DNA of 64,000 bases from Sandaracinobacter neustonicus. Lineage in GTDB: Bacteria > Pseudomonadota > Alphaproteobacteria > Sphingomonadales > Sphingomonadaceae. The notes under the pieces were generated by a model that worked only from the letters and a program-made list of their open reading frames with translations, had not been told where the DNA came from and searched no databases. The position numbers and the translations under genes are program-made. The stretch covers positions 310,001 through 374,000 of the forward strand of contig NZ_VFSU01000011.1 in assembly GCF_006385875.1 (NCBI RefSeq), given 5' to 3'. Shown here in pieces: positions 42,568 through 51,822 of the stretch. Numbering within the stretch: the first letter of the stretch is position 1; each line of letters starts with the position of its first letter.

Positions 42568-45500
42568 CACGCGGCCTCCCGCTCGGAGATGCGCGCCACG
42601 GGATATGTATCGAGCACCTTGGCGAGGACGCCCGGTCCGGCGGCGTCGGCCGGCACGAAAAAGCGGAGCTTCCACGAGATGATCTCGCTGAACAGGCCGT
42701 AGGTGCGCAGCCGGTCCCGCATCGCCTCGGTGAAGCCGGTCAGCTCCAGGCGCTGGGCATTCATGACGCGGGCGCGCCGAAGCTGAAGGCCGTCAGCGAG
42801 ATCGAGGATCGTCGTGCCGTCCATCAGAGCGGTGAAGGCCTGCTCAGGGGTCAGCGATGTTGCGCCCGTGGTGACGGCGTTTGCCGCCCAGGCGGGCGAG
42901 ACGCGGCGGCCGATGATGCGCTCGCCGCCATCGGTCTGGAGCCGGTAGACCCGCGTCGACTCGTTTGGCAGCCGCTTCCAGATCGGCAACAACAGGCCGG
43001 CGACAATGTGGATCGTGCTGTCGGAAAACTCCGGCACGTCATTCAACTCAGCCCACCACGCGGCGGCGAAGGCGGCGCGATCGGCTGCCTCCCAATGGCT
43101 CTCACCCATCATGCGCAGCGGCGCATAGTGCTGCTCCATCGGCCGGACCAGGCAGACGCGGCGCTCGATCTCGCCATCGTCGAGCATCATCGATGGTGCG
43201 GAAATCTGCACGGCGGCGCGGCCGGAGCGACCATTGACCAGGAGCCGTGCGCGCGGATCGGAGAGATGATCGAGCGCCTCGGCGAGGCTCGTCGGTCGAT
43301 TGCGCTCCCGGCGGGTGATGGTGAGAAGGCGCGTTTCCGCGCCGGTGCCCGGGTGCGTATGGATCACCTCGCTGCCGGTGACGATGAAGCTCTCGGCCTG
43401 CAGCGTTTCGAGTCCGGCGTCATAGACTCCACTGCGAACCGCCCCGTCGACCTTTGCCGTCAGGAGCTGCTCAAACGCCGTAAAAAGCACGCCCTGCAGG
43501 TCGATGGTCAGCGCGAGCAGACGGTTGAGGAAGGTCGTGATCGGCGGCAGCTCGTCCTTGATGCCGTTGTCATCCGTGAGTTTGAGTCCGGTGGCGGACT
43601 CAAAGCGGTCGAGCGAGCAGTTTTCGACCTTGCCACGCACGAGCAGCAGATAGAGCTGGCGCAGCGCATCGCGCGCATAGGGGCTTTCGAGATTGTCCTC
43701 TGGCCGGAAGAGACCCTGTCCGCCGGTCTGGCGCTGCCCACGCGTGATGGCGCCGAGTGTATCGAGCCTACGCGCGATCGTGGAGAGGAAGCGCTTCTCA
43801 GCCTTCACGTCAGTGGCGATCGGGCGGAAGAGCGGCGGTTGAGCTTGATTGGTCCTGTTGGTCCGACCGAGACCCTGGATCGCCGCATCGGCCTTCCAGC
43901 CCGGCTCCAGCAGATAGTGGATACGCAGGCGCTGGTTCTTCGCGCCAAGATCGGCGTGATAGCTGCGCCCCGTACCGCCCGCATCCGAGAAGACCAGGAT
44001 GCGCTTCTGGTCGTCCATGAAGGCGGCGGCCTCGGCGAGATTGGCCGAGCCCGCCCGATTTTCGACGGCAAGGCGATCGCCCTTGCGCACAACGCGCCGT
44101 GAACGGCCGGTGACCTCGGCGACGACATCGGAGCCAAAGCGCTGGACGATCTGGTCGAGGGCGCCTGGAACGGGTTCTAGCGATGCGAGCCGTTCGATCA
44201 GCTCGTCACGGCGGGCAACGGCCTCCCTGCTCTCGACGGGCTGACCGTCCCGGAAGACTGGCCGCGACGACAGATTGCCCTCGCTGTCGGAGAACGGCTC
44301 GTAGAGCTGCACCGGGAAGGAATGGGCGAGATAGTCGAGGACATATTCCCGCGGCGTGATGTCGACACGCACGTCGTTCCATTCCTCGGTCGGGATCTCG
44401 GCCAGTCGGCGCTCCATCAGTGCCTCGCCGGTTGAGACGATCTGAATGACGGCGCTGTGCCCGTCGGCCAGGTCCTGCTCGATCGAGCGGATCAGCGTCG
44501 GGGTCTTCATGCTGGTCAGCAGATGACCGAAGAACCGCTGCTTGGCGCTTTCGAATGCAGAACGCGCGGCCGATTTCGCCTGACGGTTCAGGGTGCCGCT
44601 ATCGCCGGTGATGTTGGCGGCCTGCATCGCGGCGTCGAGATGGTTATGGATGATGGCGAAGGCGCCGGCGTACGCATCGTAAATGCGGGTTTGCGCGGGC
44701 GTAAGCTGCTGCTCGACCAGTTCGTATTCAACACCGTCATAGGAGAGCGACCGGGCCGTGTAGAGGCCGAGGGCGCGCAGGTCGCGGGCAAGCACCTCCA
44801 TGGCCGCGACACCGCCATTGTCGACGGCCTCCACGAACTCGGCGCGGTTGGCGAAGGGAAAATCGTCACCGCCCCACAGGCCGAGCCGCTGGGCATAGGC
44901 GAGATTGTTGACGGTTGTCGCGCCCGTGGCAGAGACGTAGACAACGCGCGCATTTGGCAGCGCGTGCTGGAGCCGGAGCCCGGCACGGCCCTGCTGTGAG
45001 GGCGCAACATCGCCCCGTTCTCCCTTGCCGCCGCCGGCGTTCTGCATTGCGTGCGACTCGTCGAAAATAATGACTCCATCGAAGTCGGAGCCCAACCATT
45101 CGACGATCTGTTTGACCCGCGAAAGCTTCTCGCCACGGTCGTCGGACCGTAGCGTGGAATAGGTGGTGAAAAGGACGCCTTCGTTGAGACGGATCCGCGT
45201 GCCCTGAGGGAAACGCGATAGCGGCGTGACCAGCAAACGCTCCATACCGAGCGCCGACCAGTCGCGTTGCGCGTCTTCCAGCAGCTTGTCGGACTTCGAG
45301 ATCCATACTGCCTTGCGGCGACCCTGCAGCCAGTTGTCGAGGATGATGCCAGCGGATTGACGGCCCTTGCCGGCGCCGGTCCCGTCGCCGAGCATAAAGC
45401 CCCGCCGGAAGCGGACGGCGTTTGGCGCGTCGTCCGGCGCGGCGGTGACGAGATCGCCGGTCTCGTCCACGGTCCAGGCGCCTGCGAGGTGTTCGCCATG

Positions 45501-46889
45501 AGCTTCGCCGGCGTAGATCACCGTCTCGAGCTGGGCGTCGGACAGAACGCCCTCGGTGACGATCGCGGCTGGAAGCGTCGGGCGATAGCTCGGCTTCGGC
45601 GGCGCGACCGACGCCATGGCGGCCGACTGCACCAATTTGGTGGGATGGGGCTGCGCGCCCGGGATGCGGATCGACTGGAGCGTATAGGCCTCGTAGATCG
45701 CGTCCGACAGGCGGTCACCCTCGGGCGGCGTCCACTCGGCCGTCTCGTAGTCCAGCGGCACGCCTCGAATCTCAGCCGTGCGCCAGGCGGGCGTAGCGGC
45801 TGCGGCCCGGGCGAGATAACCGCGGACGGTGCGCGGCGCGGCATCGGGCGTGACCTTGGGCAGTGCGACATCCATGCGCGGCGGCACGTCCCGCTCGATC
45901 CAGGCGAGCAGCGTCGCCACATCGGGCGCGACGCCGACGGAGTCCGGGAAGCGTGCCGCATCCTCGGCCGGCGCCTTGTCGATGACGGTGAGTCGCGTTT
46001 CGATGGTCGTGCCGTGCTTGGCATAGACCGAGCCCGCGATCGCCGCACTGAACACGACGCGGCCGCGCTCCTGCAGCCGGGCGAAGTGGTCCCGCCAGGC
46101 CGGCAGCTCGGGCGAGAAATTTGCGCCGGTGATCGCGACCAACCGGCCGCCCGGCGCGAGCCGCGCCAGAGCGGAAGCGATATGGCGATAGGCGGCGTCG
46201 GCGACGCGTCCTGAGACGGCCGCCATGACCGAGAACGGCGGGTTCATGATGATGACACTGGGAATGGCGGCGCGGTCGAGATGATCATCGATCTGCGCGG
46301 CGTCGAAACGCGTGACCGAATGAGCTGGAAAGAGAGCGGCAAGAAGATCGGCGCGGGTCTCGGCCAGCTCATTGAGGATGAGATCGGAGCCTTCGATCTC
46401 GGCAAGGATCGCAAGCAGGCCCGTGCCGGCCGAGGGCTCCAGTACCCGGTCAGCGGACGTGAGCGCTGCGGCGGTCAAGGCCGCGAGACCAAGCGGCGTC
46501 GGCGTCGAGAACTGCTGACGGGCCTGAGCCTCTTCGGACCGGCGCGTGTGCGTCGGCAGCAGCCCGGCGATCTTGCTCAGCGCTGCGAGCCGTGCTGCCG
46601 GAGACGCGGCTTTGCGGAAAAGCGGCTTTCCGTATTTGCGCATGAAGAGGATGGTTGCCGCTTCGCAGGCGTCATAGGCCGTCTTCCAGTCCCAGGCGCC
46701 GCTAGCGTCGGACGCGCCGAAGGCCTGTTCCATGGCCGAGCGCAGTATCGCGGCATCGATCGCGCGGCCCTGTTCGAGATGAGGAAGGAGATGGCCGGCG
46801 GCGGCGAGAATGGCGGCGGCCGGCGGCGCGTTGGGCGCGAGCGGAAGCGAGGCCGCCGGGGCGGCTCCGGAGACGGGAGCGTAAAGCAT
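42567..46889 (-). CDS. Methyltransferase - strawberry-notch-like helicase fusion
   Basis: 1440 residues. An N-terminal SAM-dependent methyltransferase-like domain has VLEPSAGTGL near residue 146 and IIMNPPFSV near 215. The SF2 helicase part has Walker A-like GDGTGAGKGRQSAG near 500 and IIFDESHAMQNA near 608. The strawberry-notch C-terminal domain follows (FSDAGGTGRSYHADLGAKNQ near 966; QGLGRTNRTNQAQPPLFRP). Such giant proteins are typical of conjugative elements and are thought to act on incoming or transferring DNA, perhaps as antirestriction. The ATG at 46889 gives a natural N-terminus; the shared 53-bp leader lies 45 bases upstream. Confidence 0.9.
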   Translation of the reverse strand: MLYAPVSGAAPAASLPLAPNAPPAAAILAAAGHLLPHLEQGRAIDAAILRSAMEQAFGASDASGAWDWKTAYDACEAATILFMRKYGKPLFRKAASPAARLAALSKIAGLLPTHTRRSEEAQARQQFSTPTPLGLAALTAAALTSADRVLEPSAGTGLLAILAEIEGSDLILNELAETRADLLAALFPAHSVTRFDAAQIDDHLDRAAIPSVIIMNPPFSVMAAVSGRVADAAYRHIASALARLAPGGRLVAITGANFSPELPAWRDHFARLQERGRVVFSAAIAGSVYAKHGTTIETRLTVIDKAPAEDAARFPDSVGVAPDVATLLAWIERDVPPRMDVALPKVTPDAAPRTVRGYLARAAAATPAWRTAEIRGVPLDYETAEWTPPEGDRLSDAIYEAYTLQSIRIPGAQPHPTKLVQSAAMASVAPPKPSYRPTLPAAIVTEGVLSDAQLETVIYAGEAHGEHLAGAWTVDETGDLVTAAPDDAPNAVRFRRGFMLGDGTGAGKGRQSAGIILDNWLQGRRKAVWISKSDKLLEDAQRDWSALGMERLLVTPLSRFPQGTRIRLNEGVLFTTYSTLRSDDRGEKLSRVKQIVEWLGSDFDGVIIFDESHAMQNAGGGKGERGDVAPSQQGRAGLRLQHALPNARVVYVSATGATTVNNLAYAQRLGLWGGDDFPFANRAEFVEAVDNGGVAAMEVLARDLRALGLYTARSLSYDGVEYELVEQQLTPAQTRIYDAYAGAFAIIHNHLDAAMQAANITGDSGTLNRQAKSAARSAFESAKQRFFGHLLTSMKTPTLIRSIEQDLADGHSAVIQIVSTGEALMERRLAEIPTEEWNDVRVDITPREYVLDYLAHSFPVQLYEPFSDSEGNLSSRPVFRDGQPVESREAVARRDELIERLASLEPVPGALDQIVQRFGSDVVAEVTGRSRRVVRKGDRLAVENRAGSANLAEAAAFMDDQKRILVFSDAGGTGRSYHADLGAKNQRLRIHYLLEPGWKADAAIQGLGRTNRTNQAQPPLFRPIATDVKAEKRFLSTIARRLDTLGAITRGQRQTGGQGLFRPEDNLESPYARDALRQLYLLLVRGKVENCSLDRFESATGLKLTDDNGIKDELPPITTFLNRLLALTIDLQGVLFTAFEQLLTAKVDGAVRSGVYDAGLETLQAESFIVTGSEVIHTHPGTGAETRLLTITRRERNRPTSLAEALDHLSDPRARLLVNGRSGRAAVQISAPSMMLDDGEIERRVCLVRPMEQHYAPLRMMGESHWEAADRAAFAAAWWAELNDVPEFSDSTIHIVAGLLLPIWKRLPNESTRVYRLQTDGGERIIGRRVSPAWAANAVTTGATSLTPEQAFTALMDGTTILDLADGLQLRRARVMNAQRLELTGFTEAMRDRLRTYGLFSEIISWKLRFFVPADAAGPGVLAKVLDTYPVARISEREAA

Positions 46890-46933
46890 GGAGGGAACCT
46901 CGAGAGAGCAAGAACGGACGAGCCGGCCCGGCG

Positions 46934-46984
46934 CTCTCTCTCGACCGGACGGGCTCAACCCCGTCCCGGCCGACCTCTCACTCT
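46934..46984 (-). promoter_or_regulatory. Shared leader element, copy A
   Basis: On the minus strand it runs GAGTGAGAGG ... GGGACGGGGTTGAG ... TCGAGAGAGAG, 45 bases before the helicase gene. It matches copies B and C in order and spacing of its blocks. Confidence 0.6.
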
Positions 46985-47112
46985 GACGCGGTCAGCGACC
47001 ATCGCTCCGGCTTGCGGGAAGCACGTCTTCGGCAGTTGCGCGTGCCGGCGGGCGATGCGCCGTTCCCGGCGAAGGATCGCACTATTGTCGCGGATCCGCC
47101 CGAGCGCCCGCG

Positions 47113-47337
47113 TCAGGGCGAGGCATCGGGTGGACGGTAGAGCTCGCAGGGGTTGCCGTCGGCCAGATGGCCGAAGGGCGTAAAAACGTAGTCGCCGTCG
47201 TCACGTCCAACGGCGCAGATGACGTAGCGAACCTCGCCCGTTGCGATCTCGGTGCATTCAATTAGCGCCAGGTCGCCGCTGGTCGCGGCGTACACCAGCG
47301 TCTCGAAATTGGCACGGGCATGGTCGGGAATGCTCAT
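47113..47337 (-). CDS. DUF6117-like small protein
   Basis: 74 residues: DHARANFETLVYAATSGDLA then LIECTEIATGEVRYVICAVG and YVFTPFGHLADGNPCELY. It is a small acidic protein of a type seen next to antirestriction and helicase genes of conjugative elements; role unknown. Its ATG at 47337 overlaps the stop of the preceding gene (ATGA), with AGGGAG upstream. Confidence 0.7.
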   Translation of the reverse strand: MSIPDHARANFETLVYAATSGDLALIECTEIATGEVRYVICAVGRDDGDYVFTPFGHLADGNPCELYRPPDASP

Positions 47338-47747
47338 CGCGCGGCTCCCTGAGGAAGTCGATCGGCGAGCCAGCGTCCGGTGCTGATCCATTCGAGCGTC
47401 CGGCCGGTCGAAAGATCGAGCAGATGGGCGCCGCCAGAAAAGCCGTCGATTACGGGGTCCGAGGCAATATTCGCCCACTGGAAGCCCCAATGTCCGGTCA
47501 GGCCGAAGGCCGCGGCGCAGCGGGTAACGAAGGTGATCACCAGTTGCTGGTCAGCGCTGCCAGGATCGCGCAGCCACAGGCGAGCCGATCCGAATTCGGG
47601 CGAAAGGGTGAGCAGGAACGGCTCGGCCGGGGGATCCTCGCGGGAGTTTTCGGCCATCAGCGTGGTGTAGATGTCGAAGGCGCGCGTCGCGTTGGCGGCA
47701 GTGCCGACGTCGAGCAGGCAGGAAAAGCGGGTGAGAAAATCGGTCAT
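47334..47747 (-). CDS. Conserved hypothetical element protein
   Basis: 137 residues (MTDFLTRFSCLLDVGTAANA ... RLWLRDPGSADQQLVITFVT), soluble, no family recognised. It overlaps the next small gene by four bases and is preceded by a terminator, so these two small genes form their own unit. Confidence 0.65.
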   Translation of the reverse strand: MTDFLTRFSCLLDVGTAANATRAFDIYTTLMAENSREDPPAEPFLLTLSPEFGSARLWLRDPGSADQQLVITFVTRCAAAFGLTGHWGFQWANIASDPVIDGFSGGAHLLDLSTGRTLEWISTGRWLADRLPQGAAR

Positions 47748-47764
47748 GGCGGACTCCTGAAACG

Positions 47765-47791
47765 AAAAAAGCCCGGCGCTGGGCCGGGCTT
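47765..47791 (-). terminator. Rho-independent terminator after the 47816 gene
   Basis: On the minus strand: GC-rich arms AGCCCGGC/GCCGGGCT with a five-base loop, followed by TTTTTT. It lies 24 bases after the stop of the 72-residue protein and ends the ParB unit. Confidence 0.8.
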
Positions 47792-47815
47792 GGGAGGGAT
47801 CGAAAGACTGTCCGG

Positions 47816-48034
47816 CTAGTAGCCGAACCGCCAGGACGGCCAGTCTTGACCGTCGTCGGCGGCCTGCACTGCCTCGCCGAGATAGGCGGGATCGCCTTCG
47901 ACGATGGTGGGATCGCGGACTGGCGTCTCATCGATGACGGTGACGCAGGCAACTAGCCCGTCCTCGACCTCGACATGCACGGGAACGAGATACTGGAAGA
48001 CGACGCGCCGGGGCGCCGGGCTGGATTGCGACAT
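47816..48034 (-). CDS. Small hypothetical protein
   Basis: 72 residues: RRVVFQYLVPVHVEVEDGLV then ACVTVIDETPVRDPTIVEGD and an acidic end QDWPSWRFGY. Soluble and strand-rich; no family recognised. GAGGAGC lies before the ATG at 48034. It follows the ParB-like gene by 59 bases and precedes the terminator. Confidence 0.65.
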   Translation of the reverse strand: MSQSSPAPRRVVFQYLVPVHVEVEDGLVACVTVIDETPVRDPTIVEGDPAYLGEAVQAADDGQDWPSWRFGY

Positions 48035-48093
48035 GGCGTAGCTCCTCGATTGGGGGAATAGACGGAGCGGCCAAAGCCGCCCCGCCAGAGCGA

Positions 48094-50220
48094 TCATTCG
48101 GCCGCGACGAGGTGGCGTTCATCGTCTTCGCCGGCGGCCTCCTCGTCATCGCTCGCGAGAAAGTCGGGCAACGCCGCCCCATCATCCTCGCCTCCGGTCT
48201 GGGTTTCCGCCGTCGACACCTCACCCTCGGCGACCACGCGCAGCGGCTCCGGCAGCCAGCCGGTGTCCGCCAGCAGGCGCTCGGCCTCCTTCGCCATGTC
48301 GCCCTTCTTCAGATGGTCGATGAGTTGTGCGGCTTGCTCGCCGGCGCCCTCGCGGACAGCCTGCAAGATGCGGGGCTTGGTCACCCGGTTGAGGTAGTTG
48401 CCGAAGGTCGGTCGCCAGCCGGCCTCGACCAGATCGAGGCCTGTCGCCTTCGTCAGGCGGTCGGCCTGCGAAAGCCTCATGTCGAGGGTATGCTGGCATA
48501 CACCGCTGCCACTATGCGGGTTCGGCCGCTCATAGAGCGCGTTCACGCCATAGCTGACGCAATGCGCGAGGAGAGCCATGCGGCTGGGCTCATCCAGGTC
48601 GGCGAGCCAGTCCCACAAGGCTGCATCGTCCTTCGGGATATCGCCAGCCCAGGCGGCGTGGCGGTCCTGCACCGCACGGGCGGACGAGCTGTCCTTCAGC
48701 GCATCGTCCTGGGCCGGGAAGAAGACGTGCTTCACCCCGGCTTCCATGGCGCCCGTATACATGCGGGTCATGAAGGTGTCCGAGACGAGCTTGTGGAGGA
48801 GCGCCGTCATAGCGACGTGCGGGTTCTCCGCGACGGCGTTGCGCAGCGCGAGCGTGCGATAGGCCGTCAGCTCGATCACCAGGCGCTCCGGCAGCGGCTT
48901 GATGATGCCGTCATCCTCGTCGTCCTCGGGCTCGGCAGGCTGGCCGCCGATGGTGATGACCGCCCTCTGCACCGACGGCTCGGCCAAATCGCCGTCGGCG
49001 TCCACGCCGTTCTCGACCTCTGGATCGATCGGTGCTTCATCCTCCGCCCGCACGTAGCCACGGTCGATGGCGAGGCTGCCGTCATGGGCGACGCTGATGA
49101 AGACGCCCGCGCGCGGGATGTCGTCCGCCTCGTAGCGCATCGGCCGGGTCTCGAAGGCTGCGAGCGCCGTCTCGATCTCGCTGAGGCGCTGGTCTACCTC
49201 GTCCGGCAGTTCGTCGGCGCCTTCATACTCGGCTTCGAGCTTCTGATACTCGGCATTGAGCGCCTCGATGGTCGCCTGTTCCTCGGCCGAAAGGTCGAGC
49301 GGCTCGCCCTGCAATTCCCGCAGGCCGCGCGTCGTGTCGTAGGGAAAGCTGACCGCGACCTCGATCCACTTCCAGCCTTCGGCGGCGATCGACTCGGCGG
49401 TGGCCTTGAGCTTTTCGGCGACCAGGCGGTCGAGCAGGCTCGCGTCCTGCAGCCAGCCGCCATCATCGGACTGGAAGAGATCGCGCATGACGATGCCTCC
49501 CGCCTGTTCATAGGTCTCGATTCCTACGAAAACCGCGCGCTTGTCCGCGGCGCGAACGGTTGTCTCGGTCAGCATGCGCCTGATCTGGTAAGGCTCCTTC
49601 GACCAGGCGTCCTTGATCGCGTCCCAGACCTGCTGCTGACGGGCGTGGTCGCCCGACACGGTGAAGGCCATGAGCTGCTCCAGCGTCATGCCGTCTTCGG
49701 CATAAACCTCGAGCAGCGCTGGCGACGCCGAAGCAAGCCGCAGCCGCTGCTTGACGACTTGGGCCTGCACGAAGAAGGCCGCGGCGATCTCCTCCTCGGT
49801 CATGCCCTTGTCGCGCATGTCCTGAAAGGCGCGAAACTGGTCGAGGGGATGGAGCGGCGCGCGCTCGATATTCTCGGCGAGCGAGACTTCTTCCGCGAGG
49901 ATCGCGCTGTCGCGCTCGCGCACCACGCACGGCACCGGCGACACCTTGGCGAGGCGCTTCTGCTTCACCAGCAGCTCCAGCGCACGGAACCGGCGTCCGC
50001 CGGCTGGGACCTCGAACATGCCGGTCTCGTTGCCTTCGGCATCGACGACCGGGAAAACGCTGATGCTCTGGATCAGGCCGCGCCGGGCGATCGAGGCCGC
50101 CAGGTCCTCGATCGAGACACCAGCCTTGATGCGCCGGACGTTCGACTGACTCAGGACCAGCTTGTTGAAGGGGATGTCGCGCGAGGGCGACAGGACGATC
50201 TTTTGAGCTGCAACAGCCAT
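48094..50220 (-). CDS. Large ParB/RepB/Spo0J-family nuclease-like protein
   Basis: 708 residues. The N-terminal ParB domain (LVLSQSNVRRIKAGVSIEDL; FEVPAGGRRFRALELL; EEVSLAENIERAPLHPLDQF) is followed by an HTH region (GMTEEEIAAAFFVQAQVVKQ) and a long C-terminal half with acidic stretches, found in the ParB-like proteins of conjugative elements. The length is more than twice that of chromosomal ParB, so this is the element-type 'ParB' that may act on DNA, not in segregation. A shared 53-bp leader lies 32 bases upstream. Confidence 0.88.
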   Translation of the reverse strand: MAVAAQKIVLSPSRDIPFNKLVLSQSNVRRIKAGVSIEDLAASIARRGLIQSISVFPVVDAEGNETGMFEVPAGGRRFRALELLVKQKRLAKVSPVPCVVRERDSAILAEEVSLAENIERAPLHPLDQFRAFQDMRDKGMTEEEIAAAFFVQAQVVKQRLRLASASPALLEVYAEDGMTLEQLMAFTVSGDHARQQQVWDAIKDAWSKEPYQIRRMLTETTVRAADKRAVFVGIETYEQAGGIVMRDLFQSDDGGWLQDASLLDRLVAEKLKATAESIAAEGWKWIEVAVSFPYDTTRGLRELQGEPLDLSAEEQATIEALNAEYQKLEAEYEGADELPDEVDQRLSEIETALAAFETRPMRYEADDIPRAGVFISVAHDGSLAIDRGYVRAEDEAPIDPEVENGVDADGDLAEPSVQRAVITIGGQPAEPEDDEDDGIIKPLPERLVIELTAYRTLALRNAVAENPHVAMTALLHKLVSDTFMTRMYTGAMEAGVKHVFFPAQDDALKDSSSARAVQDRHAAWAGDIPKDDAALWDWLADLDEPSRMALLAHCVSYGVNALYERPNPHSGSGVCQHTLDMRLSQADRLTKATGLDLVEAGWRPTFGNYLNRVTKPRILQAVREGAGEQAAQLIDHLKKGDMAKEAERLLADTGWLPEPLRVVAEGEVSTAETQTGGEDDGAALPDFLASDDEEAAGEDDERHLVAAE

Positions 50221-50252
50221 CGGGATGTACTCCGCGACGGGCGGCCAAGAGA

Positions 50253-50305
50253 CTCTCTCTCGACCTCCAACCCGTCACGAAAAACCCGTCCTCCCTCTCA
50301 CTCTC
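50253..50305 (-). promoter_or_regulatory. Shared leader element, copy B
   Basis: GAGAGTGAGAGG ... GTGACGGGTTGGAGG ... TCGAGAGAGAG on the minus strand, 32 bases before the ParB-like gene. Its first bases overlap the stop codon of the DUF5983 gene. It also shares GCCCGTCGCGGAG with copy C closer to the start codon. Confidence 0.65.
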
Positions 50306-50627
50306 CTCCTGGGCGCGCCCGGCGAGACCCCGGAAGGGCATCGGCGCGACCAAGGAATCTGGCAAGCGCCTCATCCTCAGGCGCATCCCGGTCGAACAGG
50401 ATGTATTCCGCGCCGAGGCGCCGCGCGTATTCGGTGATCCCCACCAGATCGGTGGGGAGATTATCGCGGTCGCCTTCTCCGACCCAGATGAACCAGCCGT
50501 AGGGTGTCGCCGCGACAAGCTCATCGCCCTGATCGGCGTGAACATTCAAATAGGTGCTCGACGCTTCCGAGAGGTGAGCGGTCGAGCAATCGAAGAAGAC
50601 CCGGAGCGGGTACGAGATCATGCTCAT
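50298..50627 (-). CDS. DUF5983 family protein
   Basis: 109 residues (LRVFFDCSTAHLSEASSTYL; ATPYGWFIWVGEGDRDN; DLVGITEYARRLGAEYILFD), a family common next to antirestriction genes of mobile elements. The ATG overlaps the ArdC stop by four bases. Role unknown. Confidence 0.82.
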   Translation of the reverse strand: MSMISYPLRVFFDCSTAHLSEASSTYLNVHADQGDELVAATPYGWFIWVGEGDRDNLPTDLVGITEYARRLGAEYILFDRDAPEDEALARFLGRADALPGSRRARPGGE

Positions 50628-51583
50628 GCCGCCCTCCTTTCAAGCTCATCGGCGGTAACGTCGCGGGCAGCGGCCTCAGGCGCATGCGCCAGCAGCCAAT
50701 CGGCCGCCTTGCTCGCCTGACTTGCGGCCCGAACGATGGCGCGGTTGTCCTCGCGCAGGACCTGCAGCCACGAGCCGATATAGTCGGCGTGGCGGACGGT
50801 GGGCACGATGCCGAGTGAAGCGCAGCAGAAGGCCGCGTTCATTTCGGCGACCAATTCCTCGAACGCGTATTTCTTGGTGCCGAAGCCGCCGGTCAGGTCG
50901 CGGCCCACTCGGCTCGAGTGACCAGTCGCGTGTCCGAGTTCATGCAGGGCCGTGCGGTGCCAGTTGATCGGCTCGAAATAGGCTTGTGGCGGAGGGACCT
51001 GCACATAGTCGAGCGCAGGCACGTAGAACGCCCGATCACCGGCGATGCGAAAGTCTATGCCTGAGGCGCGGATCAGCGCTTCGACCTGTGGTTCGATCAT
51101 CTCCTGCGGCGGCGGGGGCGCATTGACCGTGACGTCCTCCGGCAGGCCCTCGCACTGGGCTGCGTTGAAGACGGTGAAGCGCTTGAGGAACGGGATCGCC
51201 TGCGCGTCCTCACCGCTCTCGCGGGCGCGGCGCTTCTCGCCTTCTGGCGTGAAGCGGTCCGCATATACGACGGTCGTACCGCGCGCGCCCTTGCGGACAT
51301 TGCCGCCGAGCGAGAGTGCTTGACGGAAGGTGAGCCAGCTTTGACCCGGAAAGCCGTGTTCGACCACTGCGCCCCAAAGGATCAGGATGTTGATGCCCGA
51401 ATAGTGCCGGCCGGTGGAAGCGTTTTTCGGCATGGCAAGCGGGGCCTTCGCGGCCGTCGTTCCCCACGGTTGGACCCAAGGCACGCGACCGGCCTCCAAC
51501 TCGGCGACGATCTTGTCAGTGATCTCGTCGTAAAGGCTGGCACGGTCTTGGCCTGGGCGTGGCGAAGCAGTTCGTCTGGACAT
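50624..51583 (-). CDS. ardC: ArdC-like antirestriction protein
   Basis: 319 residues. The N-terminal ssDNA-binding domain begins SLYDEITDKIVAELEAGRVP and includes SGINILILWGAVVEHGFPGQ; the C-terminal zincin-like domain has HELGHATGH near residue 214 and an FEELVAEMNAAF helix. ArdC proteins protect incoming single-stranded DNA from restriction during conjugation. A third copy of the shared leader is 30 bases upstream. Confidence 0.92.
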   Translation of the reverse strand: MSRRTASPRPGQDRASLYDEITDKIVAELEAGRVPWVQPWGTTAAKAPLAMPKNASTGRHYSGINILILWGAVVEHGFPGQSWLTFRQALSLGGNVRKGARGTTVVYADRFTPEGEKRRARESGEDAQAIPFLKRFTVFNAAQCEGLPEDVTVNAPPPPQEMIEPQVEALIRASGIDFRIAGDRAFYVPALDYVQVPPPQAYFEPINWHRTALHELGHATGHSSRVGRDLTGGFGTKKYAFEELVAEMNAAFCCASLGIVPTVRHADYIGSWLQVLREDNRAIVRAASQASKAADWLLAHAPEAAARDVTADELERRAA

Positions 51584-51612
51584 CTCAGATCTCCGCGACG
51601 GGCGCCGGAAGC

Positions 51613-51665
51613 CTCTCTCCCAGCCCTAAACCCGTCACGGCAATCCGGTCCGCACTCTCACTCTC
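51613..51665 (-). promoter_or_regulatory. Shared leader element, copy C
   Basis: GAGAGTGAGAGTGCGG ... GTGACGGGTTTAGGG ... GGGAGAGAGG on the minus strand, 30 bases before ardC. Same length (53 bases) and block order as copy B. Confidence 0.65.
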
Positions 51666-51822
51666 AGGGGGCGTTGCGGGGTCTCCCCGCAGAAGGGGTC
51701 GGCAGAGACCTTGGGCTCGGCCGCAGGGGAAGGCCTTCCCCCCTCGTAGGATAATGAAATGTTTATCGTGTTCAGAGGTCAGCCGTTAAGCAAACTGCGA
51801 TTACCATCAGCGTTGGCGAAGT

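Noticed and set aside
42438..44102. A 554-residue plus-strand open frame
   Set aside because: It is antisense to the helicase gene and has no family likeness or ribosome site.
48112..50502. A 796-residue plus-strand open frame
   Set aside because: It is antisense to the ParB-like gene, which has clear ParB motifs and a conserved leader; GC-rich codon use leaves the opposite frame open.
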